This document shows, piece by piece, positions 1-8,905 of a stretch of 35,930 bases of DNA. The stretch comes from Mycolicibacter senuensis (GTDB lineage: Bacteria > Actinomycetota > Actinomycetes > Mycobacteriales > Mycobacteriaceae), in the NCBI RefSeq assembly GCF_002101885.1, contig NZ_LQPS01000004.1, positions 1-35,930 of the forward strand, given 5' to 3'. Every line of letters begins with the position of its first letter. Within the stretch, counting starts at the first letter, position 1. The notes under the pieces were generated by a model. It made no database searches. It worked only from the letters and a program-made list of their open reading frames with translations, and was not told where the DNA came from. The translations under genes were made by a program, and so were the position numbers.

Positions 1-682
1 CACCATCCCAGCCGCCCGTCGAGCGCGGAAACATCTCATACCAGGCACCGAAGCGAGCCAGCGGCCGATCCACCCACACCTGGTGGGACTCGCCGCGGGT
101 GACCAACTCGCGCAACGGGTGGCGAGCCAACAGTTCCTCGACCTCACTCGAGAGGGCACGCGCGGCCCGGCCCACCGGATCACCGGGGGCGCGCAGGGCG
201 ACGGCCGCTTCCTGCACCGGCCGGCGCTGGGCGGGCGGTATCCCGGCCGCAGCGCGGTCGAACAGATCAGCGCCGACCAACAGGTCGTTGGACAGCTCGG
301 TCTCGCTCTGGCCCGCCTCGAGCTTGGCGGTCACGGCGTTTCGCCAACTCTGCAGCGGATCGCCCCAACCCTCGATGCGGAAGGCCCACAACCCGACCGA
401 ATCAGGCGTGAAGCCGGCGTGGAACACGTAGTCGTCGAACCCGGTGTGCATCCGGATGTGCAGCGGTGCGACGCCGGCAGCCGGCGGTGCGGCCGGCGAT
501 TCCCCGGGATGCGGGTAGCGGCGTCCGAGATAGCTCACCACCAAGGTCGCCGCGACCGCGTCGTGGCCTTCGCGCCACACGGTGGCCTTGACCGGCACCA
601 GCTCGCCGACCACGGCCTTGGCCGGGTAGCGGCCGCACGAGATGACCGGTTCGACGTCGTCGACCTCGACACGACCAGGCAC
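1..682 (-). CDS. glgE: GlgE, alpha-1,4-glucan:maltose-1-phosphate maltosyltransferase (N-terminal part; runs off the left edge)
   Basis: GlgE extends alpha-1,4-glucans in the cytoplasm using maltose-1-phosphate (GH13_3 family), the last step of the trehalose-to-glucan route. About 227 codons are present on the minus strand. The protein opens with [20 protein letters not shown], followed by [19 protein letters not shown], which is the N-terminal beta domain of GlgE. The last residues in the window, [20 protein letters not shown], lead into the catalytic GH13 domain. The GTG at 682 is preceded directly by an in-frame TGA, so no longer form is possible. This makes the N-terminus about a dozen residues shorter than the H37Rv protein as I remember it. 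It is divergent from glgP, which fits a shared alpha-glucan role. The catalytic residues lie outside the window. Confidence 0.93.
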   Translation of the reverse strand, partial: MPGRVEVDDVEPVISCGRYPAKAVVGELVPVKATVWREGHDAVAATLVVSYLGRRYPHPGESPAAPPAAGVAPLHIRMHTGFDDYVFHAGFTPDSVGLWAFRIEGWGDPLQSWRNAVTAKLEAGQSETELSNDLLVGADLFDRAAAGIPPAQRRPVQEAAVALRAPGDPVGRAARALSSEVEELLARHPLRELVTRGESHQVWVDRPLARFGAWYEMFPRSTGGWDG

Positions 683-791
683 TCACACTCCGTTCACCGC
701 GGGGCTGTTGTCGCCCACGGTAATGGGCCGGGGATGCCGACCGGCATGAAGCGGCCGGTTCGCAACCGAACCGCCGGTAAGGTGGCGACGT
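683..791. promoter_or_regulatory. Divergent glgE/glgP intergenic region with a -10-like hexamer for glgP
   Basis: This 109-bp gap separates divergent glgE and glgP. TAAGGT at 778-783 matches the mycobacterial -10 consensus TANNNT. It lies 8 nt before the glgP GTG at 792, so the transcript may begin at or very near the start codon. I see no clear -35 and no comparable signal for glgE. Inferred from spacing only. Confidence 0.4.
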
Positions 792-3377
792 GTGAAAGCA
801 CTCCGCCGGTTCACCGTGCGTGCGCATCTTCCAGACCGGCTGCGGGCACTCGAGCAACTATCGATGAACCTGCGCTGGTCATGGGACCAGCCGACGCAGG
901 AGTTGTTCGCCACCATCGACCCCGAGCTGTGGGCCGGGTGCGGGCGGGATCCGGTCGCGCTGCTGGGTGCCGTCAGTCCGGCGCGGCTCGACGACCTGGC
1001 CGCCGACGAGGCGTTCACCGGCCGGCTCGACGCCCTGTCGGCCGATCTCGACGAGTATCTGACCCAGCCCAGGTGGTACCAGCAGCAGCAGGACGGCGGC
1101 GCGACCCTGCCGGCCGCGATCGCCTACTTCTCGATGGAGTTCGGCGTCGCCGAGGCCTTGCCCAACTATTCCGGAGGGTTGGGGATCCTGGCCGGCGACC
1201 ACCTGAAGTCGGCGTCGGATCTGGGCGTGCCGCTGATCGCGGTCGGCCTGTACTACCGGTCGGGATACTTCCGGCAATCGCTGACCGCCGACGGCTGGCA
1301 GCGCGAGACCTATCCGTCGCTGGACCCGCAGGGGCTGCCGTTGCGGCTGCTGGCCGACCCGAAAGACCCAGCCGGCAACCCGGAACTGATCGAGGTGGCC
1401 CTGCCCGGGGCGGGCCGGTTGCGCGCCCGGATCTGGGTGGCGCAGGTCGGGCGGGTGCCGCTGCTGCTGCTGGACTCCGACATCGGCGAGAACGAGCATC
1501 AGCTGCGTGGTGTCACCGACCGGCTGTACGGCGGCGACCAGGAGCACCGCATCCGCCAGGAGATCCTGGCCGGGATCGGCGGGGTGCGGGCGATCCGGGC
1601 GTTCACCGAGCTCAGCGGTGCCCCCGCCCCCGAGGTGTTCCACATGAACGAGGGCCACGCCGGCTTCCTCGGGATCGAACGCATCCGTGAGCTCATCGCC
1701 GAGCAAAACCTGGAATTCGACACCGCGCTGGCGGTGGTGCGATCGGCGACGGTGTTCACCACCCACACCCCGGTTCCGGCCGGCATCGACCGGTTCGGCA
1801 TCGACATGGTGCGCCGCTACTTCGACGGCGACGCCTTGGCCGGCGGGGTGCCCGTCGAGCGGATCCTAGACCTGGGCGCCGAACCCGACCCCGACACTTT
1901 CAACATGGCCCACATGGGACTGCGGTTAGCCCAGCGGGCCAACGGTGTTTCGCGGCTGCACGGCAGGGTCAGCCGGGCCATGTTCAACGGGTTGTGGCCG
2001 GGCTTCGACGGCGACGAGGTTCCGATCGGCTCGATCACCAACGGTGTGCACGCGCCCAGTTGGGCGGCGGCGCCGTGGCTGCAGCTGGGCCGCGACCTGG
2101 CGACCGCGGAGTCGTTCAGCGAACCCGCGGCCTGGGAGCGCTTGCAGCAGGTCGATCCCGTTGCGCTGTGGTCGATCCGATCGCAGCTGCGGTCGGTGCT
2201 GGTCGACGAGGTCCGATTCCGGTTGCTGAGGTCCGGGCTGGACCGGGGTGCTTCCGAGGCCGAGTTGGGCTGGATCGCAACAGCGTTCGATCCCGACGTG
2301 TTGACCATCGGCTTCGCCCGCCGAGTGCCCACCTACAAGCGGTTGACGTTGATGCTGCGCGACCCCGACCGGCTGGAGCAACTGCTGCTCGACGAGCAGC
2401 GCCCGGTCCAGCTGATCGTCGCCGGAAAGTCCCATCCGGCCGACGACGGCGGCAAGGCGCTCATCCAGCAGGTGGTGCGGTTCGCCGACCGCCCGGAGGT
2501 GCGCCATCGCATCGCGTTCCTGCCCGACTACGACATGTCGATGGCGCGGCGGCTCTACGCCGGATGCGATGTGTGGCTGAACAATCCGTTGCGGCCGCTG
2601 GAGGCCTGCGGCACATCGGGGATGAAGAGCGCTCTCAACGGCGGGTTGAACCTGTCCATTCGCGACGGCTGGTGGGACGAGTGGTTCGACGGGGAGAACG
2701 GCTGGGCGATACCCACTGCCGACGGGGTCGACGATGAGAACCGCCGTGACGACTTGGAAGCCGCGGCGCTTTATGATCTGCTGGCGCAGTCGGTGGTCCC
2801 GAAGTTCTACGACCGCGACGAACGCGGGGTGCCGCCGCGCTGGATCGAGATGGTGCACCACACGTTGCAGACGCTGGGGCCGAAGGTGCTTGCTTCGCGG
2901 ATGGTGCGCGACTACGTCGAGCAGTGCTACGCCCCGGCGGCGCAGTCGCTGCGGCGTACCCGGGAACCGGTCGACGGGGTGCCCTACGGTGCGGCTCGGC
3001 AGCTGGCCGACTATCGCGCCCGGGTGGAGCGCGCCTGGCCGCACATCGAGATCACCGACGTCGACAGCACCGGCCTGCCCGACACCCCGCAACTGGGTTC
3101 GGATCTGACGCTGACCGCCACGGTCCGGTTGGCCGGCCTGGCGCCCGACGAGGTCACGGTGCAGGCGGTGCTGGGCCGGCTGGACTCCGTTGACACCCTG
3201 TTGGATCCGGCCACCGTGGTGATGGCGCACGAGCGCACCGCCGCTGATGGAACCGAGGTGTTCTCGACGACCACCCCGCTACCGGTCGCCGGGGCGGTCG
3301 GCTACACGGTGCGGGTGCTGCCGAGCCACCCGCTGCTCTCCGGCGATGCCGAGCTGGGACTGGTCACGCTGGCCTGA
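792..3377 (+). CDS. glgP: GlgP, alpha-glucan (glycogen) phosphorylase
   Basis: This PLP-dependent GT35 enzyme releases glucose-1-phosphate from alpha-1,4-glucan in the cytoplasm. The protein has 861 residues, close to the roughly 863 of Rv1328. An N-terminal DUF3417-type segment (about residues 10-120, with LRALEQLSMNLRWSWD) marks the bacterial/archaeal alpha-glucan phosphorylase subgroup. The phosphorylase signature EACGTSGMKSALNGG contains the Schiff-base lysine at about residue 612. FHMNEGHAGFL and THTPVPAGID are further active-site blocks. The GTG at 792 gives VKALRRFTVRAHLP. An overlapping GTG at 790 is followed at once by TGA and cannot be the start. The gene is divergent from glgE and convergent with the metallopeptidase gene downstream. 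It is intact and nothing in it is unusual. Confidence 0.96.
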   Translation: MKALRRFTVRAHLPDRLRALEQLSMNLRWSWDQPTQELFATIDPELWAGCGRDPVALLGAVSPARLDDLAADEAFTGRLDALSADLDEYLTQPRWYQQQQDGGATLPAAIAYFSMEFGVAEALPNYSGGLGILAGDHLKSASDLGVPLIAVGLYYRSGYFRQSLTADGWQRETYPSLDPQGLPLRLLADPKDPAGNPELIEVALPGAGRLRARIWVAQVGRVPLLLLDSDIGENEHQLRGVTDRLYGGDQEHRIRQEILAGIGGVRAIRAFTELSGAPAPEVFHMNEGHAGFLGIERIRELIAEQNLEFDTALAVVRSATVFTTHTPVPAGIDRFGIDMVRRYFDGDALAGGVPVERILDLGAEPDPDTFNMAHMGLRLAQRANGVSRLHGRVSRAMFNGLWPGFDGDEVPIGSITNGVHAPSWAAAPWLQLGRDLATAESFSEPAAWERLQQVDPVALWSIRSQLRSVLVDEVRFRLLRSGLDRGASEAELGWIATAFDPDVLTIGFARRVPTYKRLTLMLRDPDRLEQLLLDEQRPVQLIVAGKSHPADDGGKALIQQVVRFADRPEVRHRIAFLPDYDMSMARRLYAGCDVWLNNPLRPLEACGTSGMKSALNGGLNLSIRDGWWDEWFDGENGWAIPTADGVDDENRRDDLEAAALYDLLAQSVVPKFYDRDERGVPPRWIEMVHHTLQTLGPKVLASRMVRDYVEQCYAPAAQSLRRTREPVDGVPYGAARQLADYRARVERAWPHIEITDVDSTGLPDTPQLGSDLTLTATVRLAGLAPDEVTVQAVLGRLDSVDTLLDPATVVMAHERTAADGTEVFSTTTPLPVAGAVGYTVRVLPSHPLLSGDAELGLVTLA

Positions 3378-3402
3378 CATGGTCTGGCCGCGGGGGTAGG
3401 CG

Positions 3403-4842
3403 TTACGGAAAGCGCTGGAGACAGCGGTCCAAGTCGCCGAGCACCCCGGTGCGGTAGGCGTCGATGCGGGAGAAGCCCGCCGGCACCGATTCACCATTGA
3501 CGTCGCCGGCGGCCAGGCCGTTGGTGAGCAGCCCGGCGACCGCTTCGTCCAGATCGCCCGCGGTCAACGTGATGATGCTGCCATTGGAGGTGGTGACCCC
3601 CTGAGACAGCCGGGTGGTGGCGACCCCGGTCAGGCACGCGGTGCGCAGCGCGGCGGCGGCGTTGTCGAGCACCAGCCCGCCGTGCTCGATCTGCACCGCC
3701 TGCAGGTAGCGCGACACCAGTACCGAATAGGCGGTGTTGTCGCCGGACAGCGTCGCCAGCTTCTGGTCCTTGCTGGGCGTGCCCATCGCCTGCAGAGCCG
3801 GCAGGTCGACCGCGATGGTGTTGGTCGCGGGGCAGTACGACGCCGGTGGGCTGGGCCGGGCGTCGGTGCACGACGACGCGACCGCGGCGTCGAACGTGAG
3901 CTGCGGGGGTTTGTTCGGCTCGAACGCGATGTTCATCGCGTCGACGATCACCCGTACCGAATCCTCGCTGACCGGCACCTCACCGGTCTCGTTCTGCTGC
4001 AGTTGGACCGGGAGTTCGCCGCGCCGCTGCTCGATCTCCTGGGCGTCGATGGCTTTGCACGATCCGGCGCCGTCGGTGAACCCGAACTGGAACGCCGAGA
4101 TCCGTTCGAATGCCGAACCGTGCTCGTTGTCGCCGACCGTCTCGCCGGGATTGAGCAGCGGATCGCGCAGCGCCAGCATCGCGGCCAGCACCGCGTTCAA
4201 TCCGTCACCGGTGCTCAGCGTGAAACGCGGTGAGTCGCCGTGGGCCACCCAGCGCAGGTATACCCCCGCCAGGCAGTCGGCCTGTTGTTCGGCCACCAGC
4301 GTCGGGGTCTGGCGCCGCTTGGTGATCCCGGCGGCACGGGCGATCGCGTGCCCGTACTCGTGGGCCAGCACCATGGTGATCGCCATGTCGCCGTAGATGC
4401 CGCGCAGCGCCGGCAGCAGCAGTCGGCGGTCCCACCCGATGGTGTCGTCCAGATAGCAGTAGGCCGCATTGATCAGCAGGAAAGTCCTGCTCTTGCAGAA
4501 TGTTCCGCGTAGCTGGCCGGGATCCCAGGAGAGCAGGGACCGCACCGGCTCAAAGTCGCCGTCGAAGGTGTTGGGGTAACTGGTCGTCCAAAACGCCTCG
4601 AGGTCACTGACGGACTGGGCGGCGAGCTGGTCGATACGCCCACCGTCGGTGCCCTCGACCTCGCGGCTCGGCGGCGGGGCGTCGGGACGCAACCCGGTGG
4701 GGCCGTCCACCGCCTGCAGGCCGCCCACCCGGAACGGGTCGGCGAAGATCGACACCGGTGTTCCCTCCAGCATTCGCGCGCATCCGCTCAACAGCAGCAC
4801 CAGGGTGCAGGCGGTGGCGAGAGCACGGTGGCGGCGGCGCAT
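3403..4842 (-). CDS. Neutral zinc metallopeptidase-like lipoprotein (YpfJ-type)
   Basis: This is a predicted secreted, lipid-anchored zinc peptidase of 479 residues. The N-terminus has positive charges, a hydrophobic stretch and a lipobox ending LLLSGC, with the lipidated Cys at about residue 21. The zinc motif HEYGH falls at about residues 161-165, and EQQADCLAG follows with a likely third ligand Glu near 185. This layout fits the neutral zinc metallopeptidase (YpfJ/PF04228-like) family. Four further cysteines could form disulfides outside the cell. The gene sits 20 bp behind the dinG stop on the same strand. A TATCGT hexamer in that gap suggests its own promoter. I do not recall a gene here in H37Rv, where Rv1328 and Rv1329c are adjacent. 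Substrate and biological role are unknown. Confidence 0.85.
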   Translation of the reverse strand: MRRRHRALATACTLVLLLSGCARMLEGTPVSIFADPFRVGGLQAVDGPTGLRPDAPPPSREVEGTDGGRIDQLAAQSVSDLEAFWTTSYPNTFDGDFEPVRSLLSWDPGQLRGTFCKSRTFLLINAAYCYLDDTIGWDRRLLLPALRGIYGDMAITMVLAHEYGHAIARAAGITKRRQTPTLVAEQQADCLAGVYLRWVAHGDSPRFTLSTGDGLNAVLAAMLALRDPLLNPGETVGDNEHGSAFERISAFQFGFTDGAGSCKAIDAQEIEQRRGELPVQLQQNETGEVPVSEDSVRVIVDAMNIAFEPNKPPQLTFDAAVASSCTDARPSPPASYCPATNTIAVDLPALQAMGTPSKDQKLATLSGDNTAYSVLVSRYLQAVQIEHGGLVLDNAAAALRTACLTGVATTRLSQGVTTSNGSIITLTAGDLDEAVAGLLTNGLAAGDVNGESVPAGFSRIDAYRTGVLGDLDRCLQRFP

Positions 4843-4850
4843 GGGACATC

Positions 4851-4856
4851 ACGATA
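4851..4856 (-). promoter_or_regulatory. Candidate -10 element for the metallopeptidase lipoprotein
   Basis: TATCGT on the minus strand is followed by 8 nt and then the ATG at 4842. No purine-rich ribosome-binding sequence lies between them. This matches a leaderless mycobacterial start and would let the gene be transcribed independently of dinG. Confidence 0.35.
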
Positions 4857-4862
4857 GTGCGC

Positions 4863-6842
4863 TCAACCGCCGCGGAGCCGCCGCAGCGCCAGACGGACCT
4901 TGTCGGTGTCGGTCGTGGCCCAGAACGGCGGCAGCGACGCCCGGAGATAACCGGCGTAGCGGGCGGTCGCCATCCGCGAGTCCAGCACCGCCACCACGCC
5001 CCGGTCGTCGACGCCGCGCAGCAGCCGGCCCGCGCCCTGGGCCAACAGCAGCGCGGCGTGATTGGCGGCGACCGCCATGAAACCGTTGCCGCCACGGGCG
5101 CTGATCGCGCGCTGCCGGGCGGTCAACAGCGGGTCGTCGGGCCGCGGGAACGGGATGCGGTCGATGAGCACCAGCGACAGCGACGGCCCCGGAACGTCGA
5201 CGCCCTGCCACAGCGACAACGTGCCGAACAACGACGTGTCGGCGTCGGCGGCGAACTGCTCGACCAGCGCGCCGGTGGTGTCCTCGCCCTGACACAGCAC
5301 CGGGATGTCCAACCGCTCACGCATCGCCTCGGCCGCGGCGCGAGCCGCCCGCATCGACGAGAACAACCCCAGGGTGCGGCCACCGGCGGCGGTGATCAGC
5401 CCGGCGATCTCGTCGAGTTGTGCGGTCGTGCCGGTGCCGTCACGTCCCGGTGGCGGCAGGTGCGCGGCCACATAGAGGATGCCGGCCTTGGCATGTTGAA
5501 ACGGCGAACCGACATCGAGCCCCCGCCAACCGGTGTCGGGTTGATGCGGCGGTCCCAGGCCCCAGGCGCCGGCCATCGCGTCGAAGCTGCCGCCGACGGT
5601 CAAGGTCGCCGAGGTCAGCACCGTCGTGGCCCGGCCGAACAGCCGATCGTGCAACAGGCCGGCTACCGACAGCGGCGCCACCCGCAGCACCGGCCGCACC
5701 GAGCCCCGGGTGTCCTCGTGGCTGAGCCACACCACGTCGGTGCGATCGGGAATGGCCGGTTCGAAGGACGTCAGGACCCGCGCGGCGGTGTCGGCGATCT
5801 CCGAGAGGGCGGCCACGGCCTCCTTGCGTGCGGCCGCGGCTCGGGGATCGGACGGCGCGGTATCGATGGCCGAGCGGACTGCGCCGGCAGCATCCCGCAG
5901 CGCCGCCAGGTACGTCGCCAGTTCGTCGTCGAGGTAATCCATCCGGCCGGGGGCGCCGTCGTGGATCGCCGAGCCGAACGTCAGCGAGGCGGCGTCGAGG
6001 CGCTGGACCAGTTCGGGGGAGACCAGCCGGGTGATCCGCCGCACCGCGATGCTCAGTGCCGCGGCGGTCAACTCGGCGGTGGCCACCGACGTCACCCGGT
6101 CCACCAGTTCGTGCGCTTCGTCGACCACCAGCAGGTCGTGATCGGGCAGCACATTGGTCTCCGAGATGGCGTCGATGGCCAACAGTGCGTGGTTGGTGAC
6201 GACGATATCGGCATCGCCGGCGACGGCACGGGCGCGCTCGGCGAAGCAGTCGGTGCCGAACTGGCAGCGGGTGGCACCCAGACATTCCCGTGCCGACACA
6301 CTGACCTGCGCCCAGGAGCGTTCCGGTACACCGGGTTTGAGGTCGTCGCGATCCCCCGTATCGGTGTCGTCCGCCCAGGCGGTGAGCCGCTGCACATCCC
6401 GGCCCAGGGCGCTGGCAGCGAACGGCTCGAACAGCTCCTCCTGCGGTGCGTCGCCTGATTCATCACTGGTTCCGCTATGGATTTTGTTCAGGCACAGGTA
6501 ATTCCGTCGACCTTTGAGCAGTGCGAAGGTGGGTCGGCGGGGCAGTACGTCTTCGAGTGCGTCGGCCAGCCGCGGCAGGTCGCGGTCGACGAGCTGCCGC
6601 TGCAGCGCGATGGTCGCGGTGGACACCACCACCGGGTGGTCGTCGGCCAGCGCTCGTGCGATCGCCGGAATCAGGTAGGCCAGTGATTTGCCGGTGCCGG
6701 TGCCGGCCTGCACCGCCAGGTGTTCGCCGGTGTCGAAGGCGTGCGCCACCGCCGCGGCCATGCGTACCTGGCCGTCGCGTTCGCTACCGCCCAAAGCGGC
6801 TACCGCGGTGGCGAGCAGCTCGGGTACGGACGCGTCAGCCAT
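4863..6842 (-). CDS. dinG: DinG-type ATP-dependent DNA helicase
   Basis: A superfamily 2 helicase of the XPD/DinG iron-sulfur class, 660 residues, with 5'-3' activity expected in DNA repair. Walker A is AGTGTGKS at residues 46-53 and the Walker B/DEAH box is VVDEAHEL at about 239-246. Four cysteines at about 117, 187, 193 and 199 are spaced as 4Fe-4S ligands. The C-terminal helicase half includes SLWQGVDVPGPSLSLVLIDR and QGAGRLLR. I chose the ATG at 6842 (MADASVPELL) because homologs start here; a frame open to 6938 adds 32 residues without family resemblance. The gene is divergent from the OmdA-like gene. A TACCGT hexamer 9 nt before the ATG is a weak promoter candidate. Intact. Confidence 0.95.
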   Translation of the reverse strand: MADASVPELLATAVAALGGSERDGQVRMAAAVAHAFDTGEHLAVQAGTGTGKSLAYLIPAIARALADDHPVVVSTATIALQRQLVDRDLPRLADALEDVLPRRPTFALLKGRRNYLCLNKIHSGTSDESGDAPQEELFEPFAASALGRDVQRLTAWADDTDTGDRDDLKPGVPERSWAQVSVSARECLGATRCQFGTDCFAERARAVAGDADIVVTNHALLAIDAISETNVLPDHDLLVVDEAHELVDRVTSVATAELTAAALSIAVRRITRLVSPELVQRLDAASLTFGSAIHDGAPGRMDYLDDELATYLAALRDAAGAVRSAIDTAPSDPRAAAARKEAVAALSEIADTAARVLTSFEPAIPDRTDVVWLSHEDTRGSVRPVLRVAPLSVAGLLHDRLFGRATTVLTSATLTVGGSFDAMAGAWGLGPPHQPDTGWRGLDVGSPFQHAKAGILYVAAHLPPPGRDGTGTTAQLDEIAGLITAAGGRTLGLFSSMRAARAAAEAMRERLDIPVLCQGEDTTGALVEQFAADADTSLFGTLSLWQGVDVPGPSLSLVLIDRIPFPRPDDPLLTARQRAISARGGNGFMAVAANHAALLLAQGAGRLLRGVDDRGVVAVLDSRMATARYAGYLRASLPPFWATTDTDKVRLALRRLRGG

Positions 6843-6890
6843 GGTGTGCACACGGTAGCCCGCGTCCCCGTCACATCGTGTCCGTCCCCG

Positions 6891-6896
6891 TATCCT
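6891..6896 (+). promoter_or_regulatory. Candidate -10 element for the OmdA-like gene
   Basis: TATCCT lies 6 nt before the ATG at 6903, and the sequence around it (TATCCTGAG) recurs in front of clpS. The spacing would place the transcription start at about the A of ATG. GAGG at 6897-6900 is too close to the ATG to be a good Shine-Dalgarno. Confidence 0.4.
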
Positions 6897-6902
6897 GAGG
6901 CG

Positions 6903-7169
6903 ATGACAAGTCAGCGATTGCCCGGCGGGGCGGTGCACGAGTTACCCGCGGACCTGCGCGACGGTCTGCTCACCAGTTCGACGGCGTTGGCGGCCTGGGA
7001 GAGCATTACGCCGTTGGCGCGCAACGAGTTCATCTGCTGGGTCGAAGACGCCAAGCAGCAGGTCACCCGCGAGCGCCGGATCCGCCGGACCCGCGAGGAG
7101 CTGGAGGAGGGTAAGCGGCGGCCCTGCTGCTGGCCCGGGTGCAAGCACCGGGAACGCAACGGCCGCTAG
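6903..7169 (+). CDS. Small OmdA/YdeI-type protein (bacteriocin-protection-like family)
   Basis: An 88-residue, basic, probably cytoplasmic protein. The core (LAAWESITPLARNEFICWV, then a helix with RERRIRRTREELEEGKR) matches the pattern of the OmdA/YdeI family, where a short helical domain carries W-E-x-L/I-T-P-x-x-R-x-E-x-x-x-W followed by an R-R-I-R/A motif. The C-terminus has a small Cys pair (PCCWPGC). The family is annotated as bacteriocin protection or OmpD-associated, but its molecular role is poorly known. The ATG at 6903 starts MTSQRLPGGAVHEL; a longer open frame upstream overlaps dinG and shows no homology. It is divergent from dinG and convergent with pncB. I do not recall a gene at this position in H37Rv. 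Confidence 0.75.
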   Translation: MTSQRLPGGAVHELPADLRDGLLTSSTALAAWESITPLARNEFICWVEDAKQQVTRERRIRRTREELEEGKRRPCCWPGCKHRERNGR

Positions 7170-7181
7170 CCGACCGGCCGG

Positions 7182-8504
7182 TCAACAGTGCGGGATCACC
7201 CGGGTCGGGATCGCCGGCTCGCCGTGAGCCAGCTTCAATCCCTCCCACGGCAGGCTGAGCAGCCCGGCGGCGACGCGGTCGCGCGCCGCGGCCAGTGCCG
7301 CCGCCCCGGTATCGGTCACGATGTCGCCGCCGCGGACCAACGGAACGGTCACCACCCGGTGCGGGCCGCTCACCTCGGGCGGCCGGCCGGCGGGGTGGAC
7401 CACCTCTTCGATGAGGATGCCGCTCGGCCGGAAAGTCCGCAGCGCCTGTTTGCGTCCACCTGCCGACGTCTTGTCGGCGCTGCGCTTGCACACCGCCACT
7501 CCGTCCACCTCGACCAGCTTGTAGACAAAACCGGCCGCCGGGGCACCCGAGCCGGTCACCACCGAGGTGCCGACGCCGTAACTGTCCACCGGCGCCGCAC
7601 GCAGTGCCGCGATGGCGTATTCGTCGAGATCGCCGGAGACGACGATTCTGGTGGCGGTGGCCCCGAGCCGGTCCAATTGCTCACGGACCTGATGCGCCAA
7701 CACCGCCAGTTCACCGGAGTCGATACGGACCGCGCCCAGCCGCGGGCCGGCCGCCTCGACGGCGTTGGCCACTCCGGCGGTGACGTCGTAGGTGTCCACC
7801 AGCAGCGTGGTGCCGACACCCAGCGCGGCGACCTGGGCGCGGAATGCTGCCAATTCGCCGTCGCCGTCGGCAACGCCGGAGCCGGCGTGCAGCAGCGTGA
7901 AGGCATGTGCGCTGGTGCCCAGCACCGGCACCCCGAAGCTGCGGTGCGCTTCCAGATTCGACGTCCCGGCGAATCCCGCCAGGTAGGCGGCCCGGGCCGC
8001 CGCGACCGCGGCCTGCTCGTGGGTGCGCCGCGAGCCCATCTCGATCAGCGGTCGGCCGTCGGCCGCGCTGACCATCCGAGCGGCCGCCGAGGCTACCGCG
8101 GTGTCGTGGTTGAAGATCGACAGCAGCAGCGTCTCGAGCACGATGCACTCGGCGAAGCCGGCGCGCACGCTCAGCACCGGCGACCCGGAGAAGTACAAGT
8201 CGCCCTCGGCGTAGCCGTCGATGTCGCCGCTGAAACGGAAATCACGCAGGTAGCTCACGGTGTCGGGGTCCAAGAATTCCGCGAGCAGCCGCAGGGCGGC
8301 GTCATCGAAGCTGAACGAGGTGAGAGCGGCAAGGAACCGGTCGGTGCCGGCCACCACCCCGTAGCGGCGCCCCTCGGGGAGTCGGCGGGCGAACAACTCG
8401 AAGCCGGTGCGTCGACCGGCCGTGCCGTCGCGCAGCGCCGCGGCCAGCATGGTCAGCTCGTACTTGTCGGTGAGCAGCCCGCCACCGCGGGCGGAGGTGG
8501 TCAC
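7182..8504 (-). CDS. pncB: Nicotinate phosphoribosyltransferase
   Basis: This enzyme makes nicotinate mononucleotide from nicotinate and PRPP with ATP (Preiss-Handler NAD salvage, cytoplasm). It has 440 residues, near the 448 of H37Rv PncB1 (Rv1330c). [19 protein letters not shown] is the conserved N-terminal block. [11 protein letters not shown] carries the likely phospho-accepting His. VDTYDVT, RIDSGEL and [12 protein letters not shown] line the PRPP and nicotinate sites. The frame is open to 8681, but the GTG at 8504 (VTTSARGGG) fits the family. It also has TACGGT 6 nt upstream and avoids overlap with the divergent clpS. The gene is complete and ends convergently, 12 bp from the OmdA-like gene. 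Confidence 0.95.
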   Translation of the reverse strand: MTTSARGGGLLTDKYELTMLAAALRDGTAGRRTGFELFARRLPEGRRYGVVAGTDRFLAALTSFSFDDAALRLLAEFLDPDTVSYLRDFRFSGDIDGYAEGDLYFSGSPVLSVRAGFAECIVLETLLLSIFNHDTAVASAAARMVSAADGRPLIEMGSRRTHEQAAVAAARAAYLAGFAGTSNLEAHRSFGVPVLGTSAHAFTLLHAGSGVADGDGELAAFRAQVAALGVGTTLLVDTYDVTAGVANAVEAAGPRLGAVRIDSGELAVLAHQVREQLDRLGATATRIVVSGDLDEYAIAALRAAPVDSYGVGTSVVTGSGAPAAGFVYKLVEVDGVAVCKRSADKTSAGGRKQALRTFRPSGILIEEVVHPAGRPPEVSGPHRVVTVPLVRGGDIVTDTGAAALAAARDRVAAGLLSLPWEGLKLAHGEPAIPTRVIPHC

Positions 8505-8510
8505 CCGCCA

Positions 8511-8516
8511 ACCGTA
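8511..8516 (-). promoter_or_regulatory. Candidate -10 element for pncB
   Basis: On the minus strand TACGGT is followed by TGGCGG and then GTG at 8504. This is leaderless-type spacing. No Shine-Dalgarno at a normal distance is visible. Confidence 0.35.
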
Positions 8517-8546
8517 TCGGCTGGACTTTCCCCCACCCCGGCTCGG

Positions 8547-8552
8547 TATCCT
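8547..8552 (+). promoter_or_regulatory. Candidate -10 element for clpS
   Basis: TATCCT is followed by GAGCGCT and then ATG at 8560, which would place transcription initiation at the start codon. Its sequence context matches that of the OmdA-like gene at 6891. Confidence 0.4.
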
Positions 8553-8559
8553 GAGCGCT

Positions 8560-8874
8560 ATGGCCACGTCAGCAGCGACGTCCACCCCGGTGAAACCGCA
8601 GGGCACCGGCCAGCGGCATGCCGACCCGGTCGAGGAGACCGCTTCCCCCTGGGTGACCATCGTCTGGGACGACCCGGTCAACCTGATGACCTATGTGACC
8701 TACGTTTTTCAGAAGCTGTTCGGTTACAGCGAACCGCACGCGACCAAACTGATGCTGCAGGTGCATCACGAGGGCAAGGCGGTGGTGTCGGCCGGAAGCC
8801 GGGAGTCGATGGAGGTCGACGTGTCCAAACTGCATGCCGCCGGGTTGTGGGCGACCATGCAGCAGGACCGCTGA
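8560..8874 (+). CDS. clpS: ClpS, ATP-dependent Clp protease adaptor
   Basis: ClpS recognises N-degrons and delivers them to the ClpC1/ClpP protease. It has 104 residues. The N-terminal ~27 residues are variable. The folded part begins at [20 protein letters not shown], which contains the conserved DDPVN substrate-pocket motif. [18 protein letters not shown] and the C-terminal [15 protein letters not shown] are close to the H37Rv ClpS (Rv1331). The ATG at 8560 is preferred over a frame open from 8407 because family proteins begin with a short variable arm and a -10 sits directly upstream. It is followed after 31 bp by the DUF2017 gene, as in H37Rv. Confidence 0.96.
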   Translation: MATSAATSTPVKPQGTGQRHADPVEETASPWVTIVWDDPVNLMTYVTYVFQKLFGYSEPHATKLMLQVHHEGKAVVSAGSRESMEVDVSKLHAAGLWATMQQDR

Positions 8875-8905
8875 GACGTCAACTCGAAGGGAACCGAACC
8901 TCACC

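Noticed and set aside
83..1690. Plus-strand open frame of 535 codons across glgE and glgP
   Set aside because: It crosses two real genes on opposite strands, and its product has Arg/Ala/Gly-rich shadow composition.
4758..6458. Plus-strand frame of 566 codons opposite dinG
   Set aside because: It is antisense to DinG motifs (DEAH, FeS cysteines) and has no family features of its own.
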